Below, one piece after another: positions 1-11,004 of a stretch of DNA of 64,000 bases (the stretch's first letter is position 1; every line of letters begins with the position of its first letter). Position numbers and translations under genes: made by a program. The stretch is taken from positions 158,983,850 to 159,047,849 of the forward strand of contig OX465283.1 of NCBI GenBank assembly GCA_949987705.1. The letters run 5' to 3'. The notes beneath the pieces were generated by a model, which ran no database searches, was not told the DNA's origin, and worked only from the letters and a program-made list of their open reading frames with translations. The stretch comes from Thereva unica. Lineage: Eukaryota; Arthropoda; Insecta; Diptera; Therevidae.

Positions 1-190
1 GTACTTGAATTAACAATTACTTCCAAAATTTACTTGAAATATTTACTTCAAGTACATAGAAAAACTTCAAGTAATTGCAAGCAATTGAAGTACATTGATA
101 TTTTAAGTATTTGAAATATCTAAGTACTTCAATTACTTTCAATTACTTGAAGTTTTCCTATGTAGTTGAAGTAAATATTTCAATACAAAT
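1..190. repeat. ACTTGAAGTA-rich repeat block, left edge
   Basis: The stretch is made of variants of ACTTGAAGTA and its complement TACTTCAAGT, with short AT spacers. The same words reappear at 1230-1545, so both blocks probably belong to one element whose left end is outside the window. No protein frame is convincing here. I do not recognise the family. Confidence 0.6.
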
Positions 191-1229
191 ATTTCAAGAA
201 AAATACGAATAGTCCAGTGCAATTAGTCGAAAAAAGGGCATGAAATTGCATTTCATGATGTAGGAATTTTTTTTTTTTTTTAATTTGTTTGGGTACATCT
301 GGCAATGTTTTAAAACCAAGTTTGTGGGGTCGCAGTGTGTTGGGAAAAGCCGCCATCTTGAAAAAGAGGTAGAGGTCATTTATACCAAATAACCAGTTTC
401 CATGCAGTGATAGCTGAAAATGATCACTGGCAAGGTATTGGAGAATAAAATTATCCACAAAATCAGCTCTCAACGAGGTCTGTAAGTTGATTTGGCTCAA
501 AGTTATGGCCGCTCAAAGTTCAACCTTGATCATGTGGTTGGGGTTAAATGCAGTTTTTTGCGATTAACTCTTAAGATATTAATTTGTGTGGGTTAATGCC
601 GATTACCAAACTTAAAGTGCTAGTAATTACCTTTAGAATAAGCCCTTAGTCGTCGTTCTCGCTTGTACAGTTTGCGAGTAACCCAACGCCAAAGTTCGTA
701 CTGCACGTGCCTGAAATAACTGATAACGCCATTTTTTTTGAATATCTCCTTAACGGTTGCTCATATGATAATGTAGTAAGAAGCAGAAATACGGGTATTA
801 AAATATCTTTCAAATGGGCTATTGGCCGAAACTCTATGTCGTTTCATGTCCGCGACATAACGGGTGAAAAGTCAACCGCGAAGGTTGTGACACTTCTCGA
901 GGAATAACTCGCTTCCAGCCAGTTTCGCGTGTCGGATGAATTAGAATTTTATGTAACGCCCTGAATTATCTATATTTTGGGTTATTTAACTACTTTGGAA
1001 AATTATAATAATGGGAAATAGTAGCTAAGAATCATAATTTTCGAGGTTCTAAAAGTAAAGTTAAGGTAAAACTTTCTGACAAGACTGTCTTTGGAATCCG
1101 GGAAACATAACGTGTGCAAAGAAGCCTAAATGAAAGTCAAGTGAAAGCTGTTTAAGCAAAGGTGGTGCAAGCGATTCGTAACCCGAAAAACGGAAAACGG
1201 ACAGAGAGAATAAAAGACAGCAATTATTA
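191..1229. other. Non-coding stretch between the two ACTTGAAGTA blocks
   Basis: AT-rich DNA with no recognisable protein, RNA or terminal repeat. The short frame at 707-907 resembles no family I know. It may be the unique interior of an element bounded by the two ACTTGAAGTA blocks, which is inference from the symmetry only. Confidence 0.4.
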
Positions 1230-1545
1230 TAAGTACTTGAACTATTTATTAGTACTTCAAGTTTTTATTAGTACTTCAAGTTTTTATTAGTACTTCTAGT
1301 TTTCCATAGTACTTCAAGTTCTTATTAGTACTTCAAGTTTCTATTTGTACTTCAAGTTTTTATAAGTACTTGAAGTAACTAAAAATATCAAAACCAATTA
1401 CCAAGTACAAGTATTTGAGTAAAGTACTTGCAACATCAATTACTTTCGTTGGTTTAGAAAAGTAATTGAAGTAAAATACTTCAAGTTTTATAAAGTAATT
1501 CAAGTACTTTTTCAAGTACTTTACTTCAAGTATTGTGCAGCTCTG
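1230..1545. repeat. 19-bp minisatellite plus ACTTGAAGTA repeats
   Basis: From about 1250 to 1382 the unit AGTACTTCAAGTTTTTATT repeats about seven times with a 19-bp period and a few substitutions. Each unit has the palindrome AGTACT at its start. From 1383 to 1545 the same words continue irregularly and end near a GTGCAGCTCTG motif. The block mirrors positions 1-190. Confidence 0.7.
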
Positions 1546-1559
1546 TGTAGGCGTTCCTT

Positions 1560-2210
1560 TATTTTGTGACCAAGCATAGGAATCGCCCTTTGTACTAACA
1601 GAGTGTCATGTCGTTCAAGCCGTGTGTGCAATGCTTATTGCCAAGCTTGGTTTGAAATATGGGACAGAATATGATATATCAGGAAAGGGGGCGGGGTCTG
1701 GGGGTGTTGGAGCAGGTGGTAATGAACCTTACGTTTGAACTCTTGGGTGTTGTACGAGTTCGGGAAAACTGATTATGGGAGATTATTCCACTTTTTTTTG
1801 TTTAGACATTGGTGTGCGCAAAGGGAGATTGTAGGGTATGACAATGTGCCGAGTGGGCTAGTCTTGTGTTGCGGGAGAAATATTGGAGGGCAGAAATTTC
1901 AGTAGCCATGGTAGTAGTGATACAACTTGAACAGGGCTGCTCCATTCCGGCGGTGGCTCAGAGAGTCAATGGAGATGTTTGCACCTTGTCCGCCACGTTA
2001 AGGCGGTGTTTGAGGCGCCAGCACTGATAAATGAGTTATACTAGATTTAGGACTTGTAGATTGTAGCTCTGGCTGATGGTGGAATAATAATTTGCATCTC
2101 TTAAGAAATCGTAGCCATTGGGATGCCTGTTTCGCGATTTGGAATATGTGATCATTCCATCGCAAGTCCTCAGATAAGGATCAGCTGTAAGGTTTGTTTT
2201 GGCAGAAGGA
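1560..2210 (-). pseudogene. Jockey/CR1-type LINE relic, 3' part
   Basis: Read on the minus strand, this stretch aligns by eye with the C-terminal end of the reverse-transcriptase ORF seen at 51.2-55.5 kb and again at 61.9-62.7 kb. Shared marks are the arginine-rich segment after the RT thumb, the FSRNTRLA-like segment and the terminal block ahead of the stop. Stops and indels make it non-functional. The 5' side is cut at about 2210, just before a tRNA-like SINE. Family placement is by resemblance to the copy at 51 kb. Confidence 0.65.
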
Positions 2211-2260
2211 AGGTCGGTGCAGGTTTTTCAAGTCCTCCAGACAGATCGGATATAACCATG

Positions 2261-2570
2261 GGGGCCTCGGTAGTCTAGGGGTTTGGCGCCTGACTGCTGT
2301 CTCAGAGGTCCCGCGTTCGAATCCCGGCCAGCCCCACGGTCCTTCGCCTTTTCCACTTTTCCATCTAAATAACTTCCCTTCTCTCCTCTTCCCTCTTTAC
2401 ATTTTTTCTGTCATAGCCTTCGCTAGTCCTTCCTCGCTCCACCAAGCGCATGCCATCGGTTGGTTGATGAGATTCAACTCGTTGCAAGAGGCATAACACT
2501 ACAGCCAGTTGCTCTCGATGCCCCGATGTCAGAGTCGCGAAATGGTTGCGAGTAGGTGAAAAAAATAAAA
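2261..2570 (+). mobile_element. tRNA-derived SINE
   Basis: The first 76 bases (2261-2336) look like a decayed tRNA. A GGGGC start pairs with GCCCC at the end, a box-A-like TAGTCTAGGGG lies in the D-arm position, a CTGA/TCAG stem sits around the anticodon position, and box B is the near-canonical GTTCGAATCCC. A pyrimidine-rich body of about 230 bases follows, then an A-rich tail near 2557-2570. Acceptor and T-stem mismatches rule out a working tRNA. The head would supply the internal RNA polymerase III promoter of the SINE. Confidence 0.75.
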
Positions 2571-2689
2571 TATCGCGGCTAGGTTGTGACAGTTCCTTCC
2601 TCTCTTCTCTCTATCTTCCGGCTAGAGCTGCTGTTCGACAGTGTATACGGAAAAAAGTAGCTTGTCGACAGTACAAAGGGACTTTCCCT

Positions 2690-3215
2690 AAGCCTATAGT
2701 CCGTCACATAAAAAAAATGTGCGAAGGAATATTTTGCATAATAAGGGAGTGACTAGGTCGCAGAACTCCTGTAACAAAATAGGACAGATCCTGTTCGCTC
2801 CAGCGGATTTGTATGGTTTGAACGATCTGGTGATTTTAAACACGCTGTTTGTTTGTGTCAAGGCAGCTTTGATCGCTTGCCTGTTAGCTGCCCAGCAGAA
2901 GTTGTGTCCCCAGTTCAATAGCTGGTTGTACCTGGAAAGTGTGCTTGAAGCAATATTATCAAGGTTTCGTCCCTAGACTGTGTGAAAGAGCCATCGGTTT
3001 CACTTAATGGTTCCAAGATCTCCAGATATATTCTTTAATAAAGCTTTGTGGATTTTTACTGAGTCTTCAATGTCTTCGATACTTTTACCGAAATTCCTCC
3101 AGGTTTTTTCTGCTCGTCTGATCGCCCTGTTATAGGGTTTATAATTCTTCGGCAACTGGGGTTCTTTTTGGTTGTGTTGAATAGCTTAATCGTAGCAGAT
3201 CTAGGAACTTGGAGA
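2690..3215 (-). pseudogene. LINE reverse-transcriptase relic (RNase H-bearing type)
   Basis: On the minus strand a frame near 3000 reads DGSFTQSRDETL then LLQAHFPG. Farther along, at 2900-2760, it reads ITRSFKPYKSAGANRICPIL. This is the usual order before the RT fingers in LOA/R1/I-like LINEs: a linker ending in HFPG, then a FKPYKSPGPDGI-like block. The GPDG signature has decayed to GANR. The frame is broken and nothing remains of the catalytic motifs. The same protein layout is seen in the element at 18.9-21.0 kb. Confidence 0.6.
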
Positions 3216-4300
3216 TTTCGTTATTCTCGGATGATAAAATAATTTTACGAGGAATGGTATTGAATCTTCCAAATAAAAATAAAGAAAAAAGTGTATTTCT
3301 TCAATACTGTCGATTTTTCTAGGATGGGCTATTGAATTTGTAGGTTTGCCAACTCTAACTACGCTCACGCCAGTCCTATAAAGTGCATAAATTTGATTAA
3401 TCGCCAGGGGAAAGTGTAAAAAAAATGTCTTACCATTTAAACGATGTTTTCTGCCCATACATCCTGCCGCATCCATATTGCATAACTTGTTCAAAGTTAT
3501 TAATCCACTTTAAAAAAAAGTGGGTTCACGAAATATAGAAAATTTCAATTACATTCGAAAATGCCTGCAAAGTGGTAAAAATGAAATTCCTCATAACCCG
3601 ATGATTTGCAATGGTAAAAGTGTTAAATCAAAATTTCCACCTTCCACATATGTACATCAAAAATGCGGAATTTTATACTACAATAAAAATTAGCATAATT
3701 AAAAGCAAAGCACCAACAGGTGTGCCATGCCTCGAGTACCAACAACAACAATTTAAAAAAAAAATATTTACCGCTAATTCCCATCGCAGCTCGTGCAGAG
3801 CCGTCCACCCGACACCTGAGAGTCATGAGTGTGAACTGGAAATCCAGTGCCGTGCTTTTATAGGCCTGAGACGGAGTCGAGCGCTTCTCGCCAGGAATTC
3901 GGATTCGGGAGTACTTTCACAAATTGCCCAAGTGGTTGGACAAAAGAATTTGACAGGCGCATTATTTTCTTTTCCAAGTTAACTCCCACATTTCGTGCTT
4001 AATGTGGAAATAAAAGAAAAGGAAGGCCCAAGACAAAAGCCCTCCATCTCGTTCGCTCTAAGTAAATTTTCTTATCAAGGTACAACACCACACTAAGAAC
4101 AAGACTCGGGAGTATCGAAGCAACAGTGTATCTGGCGGGCACCGATGGTGGTTGCCTTTCCGCCCTTCTGGATCCCAGGATGACAGCAGCCGCGACTCCA
4201 CACAGCTCCACACAGTGCGCACTCGATGCCACCGAGAAATAGGCCAGGAGGGGGGACCGTCGGGCGTCGTCGTCGTTTGCCTCCCATTTATAAAGTTGTG
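3216..4300. other. Non-coding stretch, no recognised feature
   Basis: AT-rich DNA up to about 3980. I see no conserved protein, terminal inverted repeat or tandem array in it. Frames at 3201-3494 and 3611-3982 are low-complexity translations without recognisable motifs. Confidence 0.5.
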
Positions 4301-6830
4301 AATTAAAACACGGATGACATTTAACCACGTGGCCGCGCGCGAGCAGCGCCACAGAGAAAGAGGGGAACTGAGCTGAACTGATGTTAGTCTCCACAATTCT
4401 CCGCACAAGTCTCCACTTCTTGAGTGCTCGCAGCGTGGCAGTATGGAAAGTAAATATTTGCCGGCGTTTCGTTCGACTTCTCCCCCGTTTTTTTTTTTTT
4501 TGTTGAACTCTCAGCTGATCTGCCAGTAGTGCTCTACGGTGTGCTCTACGGCCAGCGTCGCAGATTCCCCAGGCATACACACCGGTGGGGCCAGTTTTCG
4601 TGCGAGGAATTTTTACTGTGCGCGCGATAAACTGCATGAGATTGTGTGCTCCCCACTTGTCCCGCGACCTTCGGCTGTGCTATTGAATTTGACAGATTTA
4701 CGACAGAATGTCCGACTATGTGTGTGTGTGGGGGGAAAACGAGTAAAAATTTACTGTTTTGAACGCTCTCTATGTGTGAAGCCCCCCGACTATAGTATTG
4801 TGTGGCAGCAAAAATGGCTCTCGGGGAGAATGAATTTTTGTAGCAACAAAAATACTGCTTCTGCTGTGCTGCCTTGCCTGCCTGCCACCCGACGGCGACG
4901 ACGGAGCAACGTGTACGATACGGTTCGACACGAATATAGTAGAGTACGTTGATGGCATTTAGTTGTGTGCCTACATCCGGCTTGGAAGCAGGCTGCTCTG
5001 TATCAGGATATTTCGTAGTTTAGCCACGAGGTCGCGCTTCGTGATTTTTCCATAACAAAAACCTAGCCAAAGATCGTAGTTACAACAAAAACAAGTGGAG
5101 TTAGGGTTTAGGGTTTATGGTGTTACCAAATAATCTAGTGAACAGATGTTTTTTTTTTTCAAAAAAATATAGGGTGTAATATGTGCTACTAAACTTTCGA
5201 AATCGATATTTTTTTTGCGTAGTTTCTGTGCATGTACTGCGGATACCAATGTTTAGCAACAAATTAAACGCGGGAAGACATGTTTTAAAATAAATTGTAC
5301 GGGTTTTCGCGATAGATGCACAGTACTAAGGCCTAGAGTTACAAATTAAATATAGTTTACATGTGCGCCCTCCCCTCCCATCCCCGCGCCAGTGTCAAAT
5401 GCTTTTAGATAAATAAAAAAAGTAAATAAAAAATATTTACACTTACGTAACAAGTGTCATTCGTCCACCATTTGGCCAGTGTTGTTGTATATCGTTTAGT
5501 CGATGCGCGATCGCGCTACTACTTACGCTAGTATATGTGTATTAGTGTCGATCACTAAAGTGATCTTGTCAATATACGCGATTATCCGTAGAGCTTCCGT
5601 ATCCAGCTAAAAATCAGCAGTGATTTTTCGAAAAGAGATCGCGTTGTGCTTACTTACAAAACTGATCAGTTTGCCGTAATTGGTAGATTACAAATACATA
5701 AATAAATAAATAAATAAATAAATAATAAATATAAAGATCGGTCTAGTGGGGCCGCACTAAAGATCATCTAAACTAGGAAATCAAATGGTGAAAATATGAA
5801 TAGGTGTGCGTGCTAGTAACGAGTTTTTTATACTTATTGTCGAAATACAAATAAAAAAATAAATAAAAAAAAAAATATCGCAAAAATTGTTATATAGTGC
5901 ACTAGTGCGTTGTTGATAGAGTGGTTCCTTAGAAGCAGTATATTATTTCGGGGAAAAATACAAAAAAAAAAAAAATAATGAAATGTGAATTCATGTGACA
6001 AAAAAGTGTTGTATACCTCTGGTGTTTGGAGCGCGGGTTATCAACTATTTAGAAGAAATCTTCACAGAGAGATATTTATTCAGTTGCGCTTGATATTTTA
6101 GCACTACTGTCTCTATTGGTCCTATTGGTCTATTTGGTGCTGGTATAGATATTTTCTATGTATTTTACAAGTTATTCATATTTTTTTTTTTTTGGTTGTC
6201 TCGTTTTGATAATTCTAAATAAATACAAAATGTGCGACCTCGTAAGCGTCGTTATCACTTCTTATCGCCTCCAAGTCATTGTGTGTAATATCTCTCTCAT
6301 AATTTTTCGATATCGAAAAATAGCGCAGTCGAGCTGACGATATAGATATAGGAGTTAGTGTGTTTTAGGAAATAATAATCATTTTAACTGAGAATAAATA
6401 CCCGAGCGCCTTTATATCAAAAAAATAAAAAAAAATATACAACTTTATTTTTTTATTTTTTTTTTATTTTTTTTTATTTTTTTTTTATTTTTTTTTTATT
6501 TTTTTAATTATTAAAACAATTTTACTTCCATAAAAACTGTAGGGGCGCAAAATGCCCCGCGCGCGCGAAATTATACTACATAGTAAGAAGAGTGAAATCC
6601 CAATGGAATTTCCCATTCCAGCGGGGCGGCGGCGCTGCGATCGCAATTTTGCGTTCGTTCGTTTCGTATCTGAGGTTTTAATAAAATATATTAAAAAGAA
6701 TTCAGAAGAGCAACATTTAATGAACTGTAACACGTCGTCGTCGTCGTTGTCGTCGTCGTTGTTGGCCCTGCTTCTTCTTCAGAGAGATTATCACTCTTGA
6801 CACACAAGTGTATGTAGTAATTCAATTATG
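4300..6830 (+). promoter_or_regulatory. Repeat-poor, CpG-containing stretch; candidate foxo promoter/leader
   Basis: From about 4300 to 5000 the DNA has clustered CpG (runs such as CCGCGCGCGAG and TGCGCGCGATAA) and no transposon match, unlike its surroundings. From 5400 to 6800 it is AT-rich with short AAAT and A runs, a (GTC)n tract at 6734-6770, and further CpG words near 6550-6650. No convincing protein is encoded. Because foxo appears to have an upstream non-coding exon, this is one plausible place for its promoter and first exon. A direct promoter element or donor site could not be fixed, so this is inference from composition. Confidence 0.25.
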
Positions 6831-6835
6831 TGTGC

Positions 6836-6940
6836 GCCTTAATTTTTTTTTATTTTTTTTTTATTTTTTTTTTTTTTTACTTTTATTTCTGCCAATATAT
6901 CCACAACATTCACTCTCTTTCTCTCTCTCTCTCTCTCTGG
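6836..6940. repeat. Poly-T and (TC)n simple repeats
   Basis: Long T runs at 6842-6880 are followed by a (CT)n tract at about 6912-6938. They are simple-sequence DNA with no sign of coding. Confidence 0.8.
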
Positions 6941-7424
6941 CTCTGTTTAGAGCGAATTAAGAAGATCAGATCATACTTTTTGGTTTTTGTTATTATAAAC
7001 GTATATAAAAGGTAAACGTTGCCAGATTTCTAGAAATTTTTGATGAGATTTAATTGCGATTATAACTTACTTAATATGTATGTAGATTTCTTGAGATGGC
7101 GAAAAGTAGTGTCATTTTTTTATTATTATTATTATTATTGAGAAGGAAATATATTTTTATTTTAATTAATGTACTCTATAGTGGGATAAATTTATTCTTT
7201 TATAATTTCAAGGTTCTTTGTAATTAATTAACTACATAGTTGGTTTAAATTTAAATTGATACTATGTAAGGCAAGAAAAGTTACTGACTTGTGCTATAAT
7301 ACAGGCGAATTACTAACAAACGAGAATTTTCTTCAAACGCATTTAATAATTCATAATTAAAATATCAAACGCAAATTATTATTTTGTTTATGACTGTGAA
7401 GTTATTGTTTTTTTTTAAAGGCGC

Positions 7425-7690
7425 GTCCACACCAAAGAAACATTTATGAAACATAAACAAATTTTGAAGCAAACATGTATCCGACACATTTTTTAAATAT
7501 TTTTAAAATGTTCAAAAACAATTCAGAAACATTTTTGAAATATTTGAGAAATATCCGCAACTGTTTCTTTGGTGTTTTTTAAGTTTCTGGAAACAGAAAT
7601 GTTTACCCAGTGTTTGCCATTTGAAGTGTGGAAACAATGAATGTTTCTATTGTGTTTTTTGGTCAGAAACTAGCGTATAATTTCTAAAGG
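7425..7690 (+). repeat. Dispersed repeat beginning GGCGCGTCCACACC
   Basis: The block starts GGCGCGTCCACACC and is rich in GAAACATTT-type words. The reverse complement of 12520-12742 starts with the related CCGCGTCCAAACC and carries the same GAAACA words, so these are two diverged copies in opposite orientation. The end is not sharp, and no target duplication was found. A MITE is the likeliest class. Confidence 0.5.
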
Positions 7691-8601
7691 CGCTAAATCA
7701 TCGATCTTAAGGTCACCTATGCCCGGTTTCACTGTGTTCACTTAATAAGCTTTCGCTCAACTTATTTTACTGTTTCACAGTAGCAGTGGCACTGAAAAAT
7801 AACATATAGTGGAGTCAGATAAGCAAAACATAAGGAATTGTTAGCAGCCTAAAAAATTTCGTTTGGAACATGTTAGTTACCTCGAACCCTATACGAAATT
7901 GCTAATTTCTAGCTCTAGCAACCAAGTTATTGACCATTTTGTGAAAATTTTATCATTTTGGTCCTTTCTAAATATACATAGATGCGTATATATCTCGGCA
8001 TGTGTAGGTCCGAACAAAGCAAAAAAATAGAGGCTGTTCGTTATGATATTGGCTATCAGCGATTACAATATGAAATTTTTATCTGTACACTAAACCTCAA
8101 AAAAAAAAACTTAAAAAACTTCTAAATAGTAGTGTTTTGGTTCCGAAGTTATTTTTTTCAGTGAACTTATACTTTATAATATAAACACTAACTGGTTAGA
8201 ATTTCAGGTCAAAATATCTTATTCAAATCCCAAAAATTGACCTTAAATTTGAAAATGAATTGCCTTTTAATTTTTGTGCATCGCATCGTATGAGGTGTTT
8301 TCTTTTTTAAAATTTAGTATTATTTTATGATGGTGAACCAGAAAATTTGTTTAAACTTCCAAAAGGTGAAAAAAAATCTAATCGCATTTTTTCGTTAATT
8401 TTTTCAAAATATTTTCCCTGCTAGTGGGCGTTTTGCGCTTTTTTTCAGATTCTGTTGATAATTAAAGCCTCCAAAGAAAAAGCCGTTGAAAAACTGCAAC
8501 TACTACTTTCATCTCATTTGATTTTGCATACAAATGCATAATTTTGGCTCAAAAACTATAAAAAATAGTAAAAATAAAACCCCGCATACCTCGCATACAT
8601 C
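7691..8601. other. Non-coding stretch, no recognised feature
   Basis: AT-rich sequence with no protein, RNA or repeat structure that I can support. Confidence 0.5.
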
Positions 8602-9029
8602 ATCTACACTAGTCTTTCCAGGTATCCCGATTTGCGCGGAAGGTCCCGATTTTCAGGATCTGGGGATGCGTCCCGATTTGCACCTGATCGGGACACTAAA
8701 CGTCCCGATAAAGCAATAAATTTATTAGAAACCATTATTATTAGAAAAAATAAATAAATTACGCATTCGCGCGGTTATCACATCACTAACACTATTGGTA
8801 TAGCTTTGTTTTGTTCTCTCACTTAGAGACGCGACCGCTCCTCGATTCTGTTTTCCAGTTATTGCATCAAGATAATCACAACATTTTATCAGATGTCCTG
8901 CACACAACTTGCACAACAGTGTAAAATATGGTCTGGGTTAGAGTGAGTTTGATTAAGAGAATTTCATCCCGAAGTTGCATAACCATTTTTCATACTATTC
9001 AAAACGAGTTGACGCTTTAAAAGACTTTT

Positions 9030-10690
9030 ATGAGAGCATTTTATCAGCACGAAGCTGACTTTGCTCCCGTCCTAAGGCATGTTAAAACAAAATGGTTGTC
9101 ACTTCTCCCTGCCGAGGAACGTGCTACCAAATCTTTCGATATACTGAAAGATTATTTTATATCATTGGGAGAAGACGACGCGACGTGGCCAACTACGCTG
9201 CACAGTGGGACCAAATCCAAAAAAGCTGGCCAAAAGTCAAAAAGTACATTAAATGATCTCAAATTTTACACTCGGGGGTTTTCGGGGTCGCTGATGACGA
9301 ATCCGGTGTCGAAATTTCGATATTCAAAATGGCGGACTCAATATGGTTAACATAACCTCTTAAAAAAATCAAAAAAATTTTTTTAATATAATGTTTAATA
9401 CTTTTGATTAATTTTTTTATAAGCAAGTTATTTTATTAGGAAGTTATTGTTTATTAGAAAAACAAAAAGTATGAATGAAAATTATTCCTTATGAAATCCT
9501 CTAAAAAAACTTTATTATTATTTTTTTTTTGGTTAAAATTCAAGGAAAAAAAGTTATAGCCATTAAAAGAAAATACTGTGACTAATTTTGGTGTTCTAAG
9601 GCTTATAACTTCTTAATTATTAAATTTACCCAAAAATATCTTGCTAATATATTGTAGATAATTTAATTATAAACAAAAAGTGCCCTTGCAAATTTTCTGT
9701 AAGATGTACCGTTACGGAGATATATAATGGTAAAACCATTTGCGCACCTTTTCCAAGATGGCGGCCAAATTGGGGGGGGGGGTGGGTTAGGATCCCGAAA
9801 ACTCAGATTTAAGCTCACACTGACCCCCCCCCCTACACATCCCAAAAATAAAACCTTGTCCCGCATTTTTGCAATATTGAAGTACCATTTCCATGGGCTA
9901 GTGCTGGACGTATGTGACTCCTTAAAACACGGAGGGGCAATTTTGGGCAGCGGATTTTTTTTGGAGGTGAAGGAATACACCTTTACCAACAACGCCCAGC
10001 AAGTTTTCCAGTGGAGCAGAGTGGAGCAATATTACTTTTTGTCCAATATATATCGCATTCTTACAATCCTAATTCATAAAAAGCACGTGTAATAGATGCT
10101 TACTGTGTATTATATACTTGCTTAATGGGTATAGTGCAATTTTTTTTATACTCTACATACCTTCCAAAGAAAATTCCACTTTACACGACCACGATTGCTT
10201 GGTTACTTAATTTTTTATAGCGTTTTGAAAACGTTAACCTTTTTTCACAATATTAACGTTTAAAAATAAGCAAAAAGAGTAAAGTAGCAACTACAATTTC
10301 TCAGTCCGTAGAAAAAAATCTAACCTTCCGTGACTGATTGCTCACTATTGGAAGTGTCCTCGAATCATCCCCCCCCAAAAAAACCGCAATCTATAAACTT
10401 TTTTTTAGACTTTTGGCCAGCTTTTTTGGATTTGGTCCCACTGTGGCGCTGTGGCAATTCTTTAATTCTGACGAAACGGAACCTCGTCTAGCATTTACCA
10501 AAATGAACTGAAAGTCTTACAGGATGCAGTAATACGTCTTGAAAACGAAACATTGCTGTGTTTCGAAGGTTACGAAGTAATGGCTGAACTGAGTAAAAAA
10601 TTGAGGCAGAGCATTGAAGATGAATTTGTGGGATTCACATGCAACAACTTATTTAAGAAGTTGTCTGACGATCAAGTTACGAAAATAAAA
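9030..10690 (+). pseudogene. hAT transposase C-terminal fragment, split by an insertion
   Basis: The first piece (9030-9200) encodes VKTKWLSLLPAEERATKSFD, the helix around the conserved TRWLS-type tryptophan of hAT-like transposases, then an acidic stretch ending TTL. The second piece resumes after 10451 with WQFFNSDE. In another frame it reads LKVLQDAVIRLENETLLCFE, up to KKL near 10665. Leaving out the insert plus one copy of its target duplication joins TTL directly to WQFF in one reading frame, so the interrupted gene was one unit. At least one later frameshift and the missing N-terminal catalytic region make it dead. It could have come from a transposon or from a domesticated relative. 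Confidence 0.75.
9201..10446. mobile_element. Non-autonomous element with CACAGTG termini (Transib-like)
   Basis: A perfect inverted repeat of about 38 bp closes both ends, starting CACAGTGGGACCAAATCC and ending at an AAAAGTC word. CGCTG stands immediately left (9196-9200) and again at 10447-10451, after one extra G, giving a probable 5-bp target duplication. Transib elements are known for 5-bp, GC-rich duplications and termini starting CACWRTG, the same heptamer as V(D)J recombination signals. The 1.25-kb interior has no transposase; it is AT-rich with G-run and C-run tracts near 9770-9835. The superfamily call rests on ends and duplication only. Confidence 0.6.
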
Positions 10691-11004
10691 AAAAACAAGA
10701 CAATCCTAAAAGCCGCAAAATCTGACGAAAAACACAATTTTACATACTTAAAAATAAATTATTTTAACTACGGTTTTATTGCAATATTTTGTAATTTCTA
10801 CTAGTCCAGCGAGTCTGACTATTATTATGTAGGATTAAATTCAGATGTAGGTACATACTAGTAATATTAGTTGCGAAACGCAATAAATTAAACTTTAACT
10901 TAAAAAACCTAGCTTTTTGTCCCGATCTACAACCCTAAATCCCGATTTGTTTTACTATCTTCCCCGATTTAAAACAAATCGGACTTGGCAACACTAATCT
11001 ACAC

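Larger units (their letters stand above)
8610..10996 (+). mobile_element. hAT DNA transposon relic with 8-bp target duplication
   Basis: The ends are imperfect inverted repeats: the left reads TAGTCTTTCCAGGTATCCCG and the right, inverted, reads TAGTGTTGCCAAGTCCGATT. The exact 8-bp duplication ATCTACAC lies at 8602-8609 and 10997-11004, the size typical of the hAT superfamily. Subterminal TCCCGAT words repeat near both ends. The inside keeps pieces of a transposase C-terminal region and is interrupted at 9201-10446 by another element. Without that insert it is only about 1.14 kb, so it is an internally deleted, non-autonomous copy. Confidence 0.9.

Noticed and set aside
2261..2336. A functional tRNA gene
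   Set aside because: Mismatches in acceptor and T stems, an 8-base anticodon loop and an attached body with A tail indicate a SINE.
3999..4952. Long frames of both strands across 4-5 kb (for example 212 codons minus)
   Set aside because: Several mutually overlapping frames arise from the CpG-containing stretch and none has a family motif or splice context.
5048..5070. Phrase AACAAAAACCTAGCCAAAGA resembling the RTE at 54,930
   Set aside because: Match is under 20 bases with no extension on either side.
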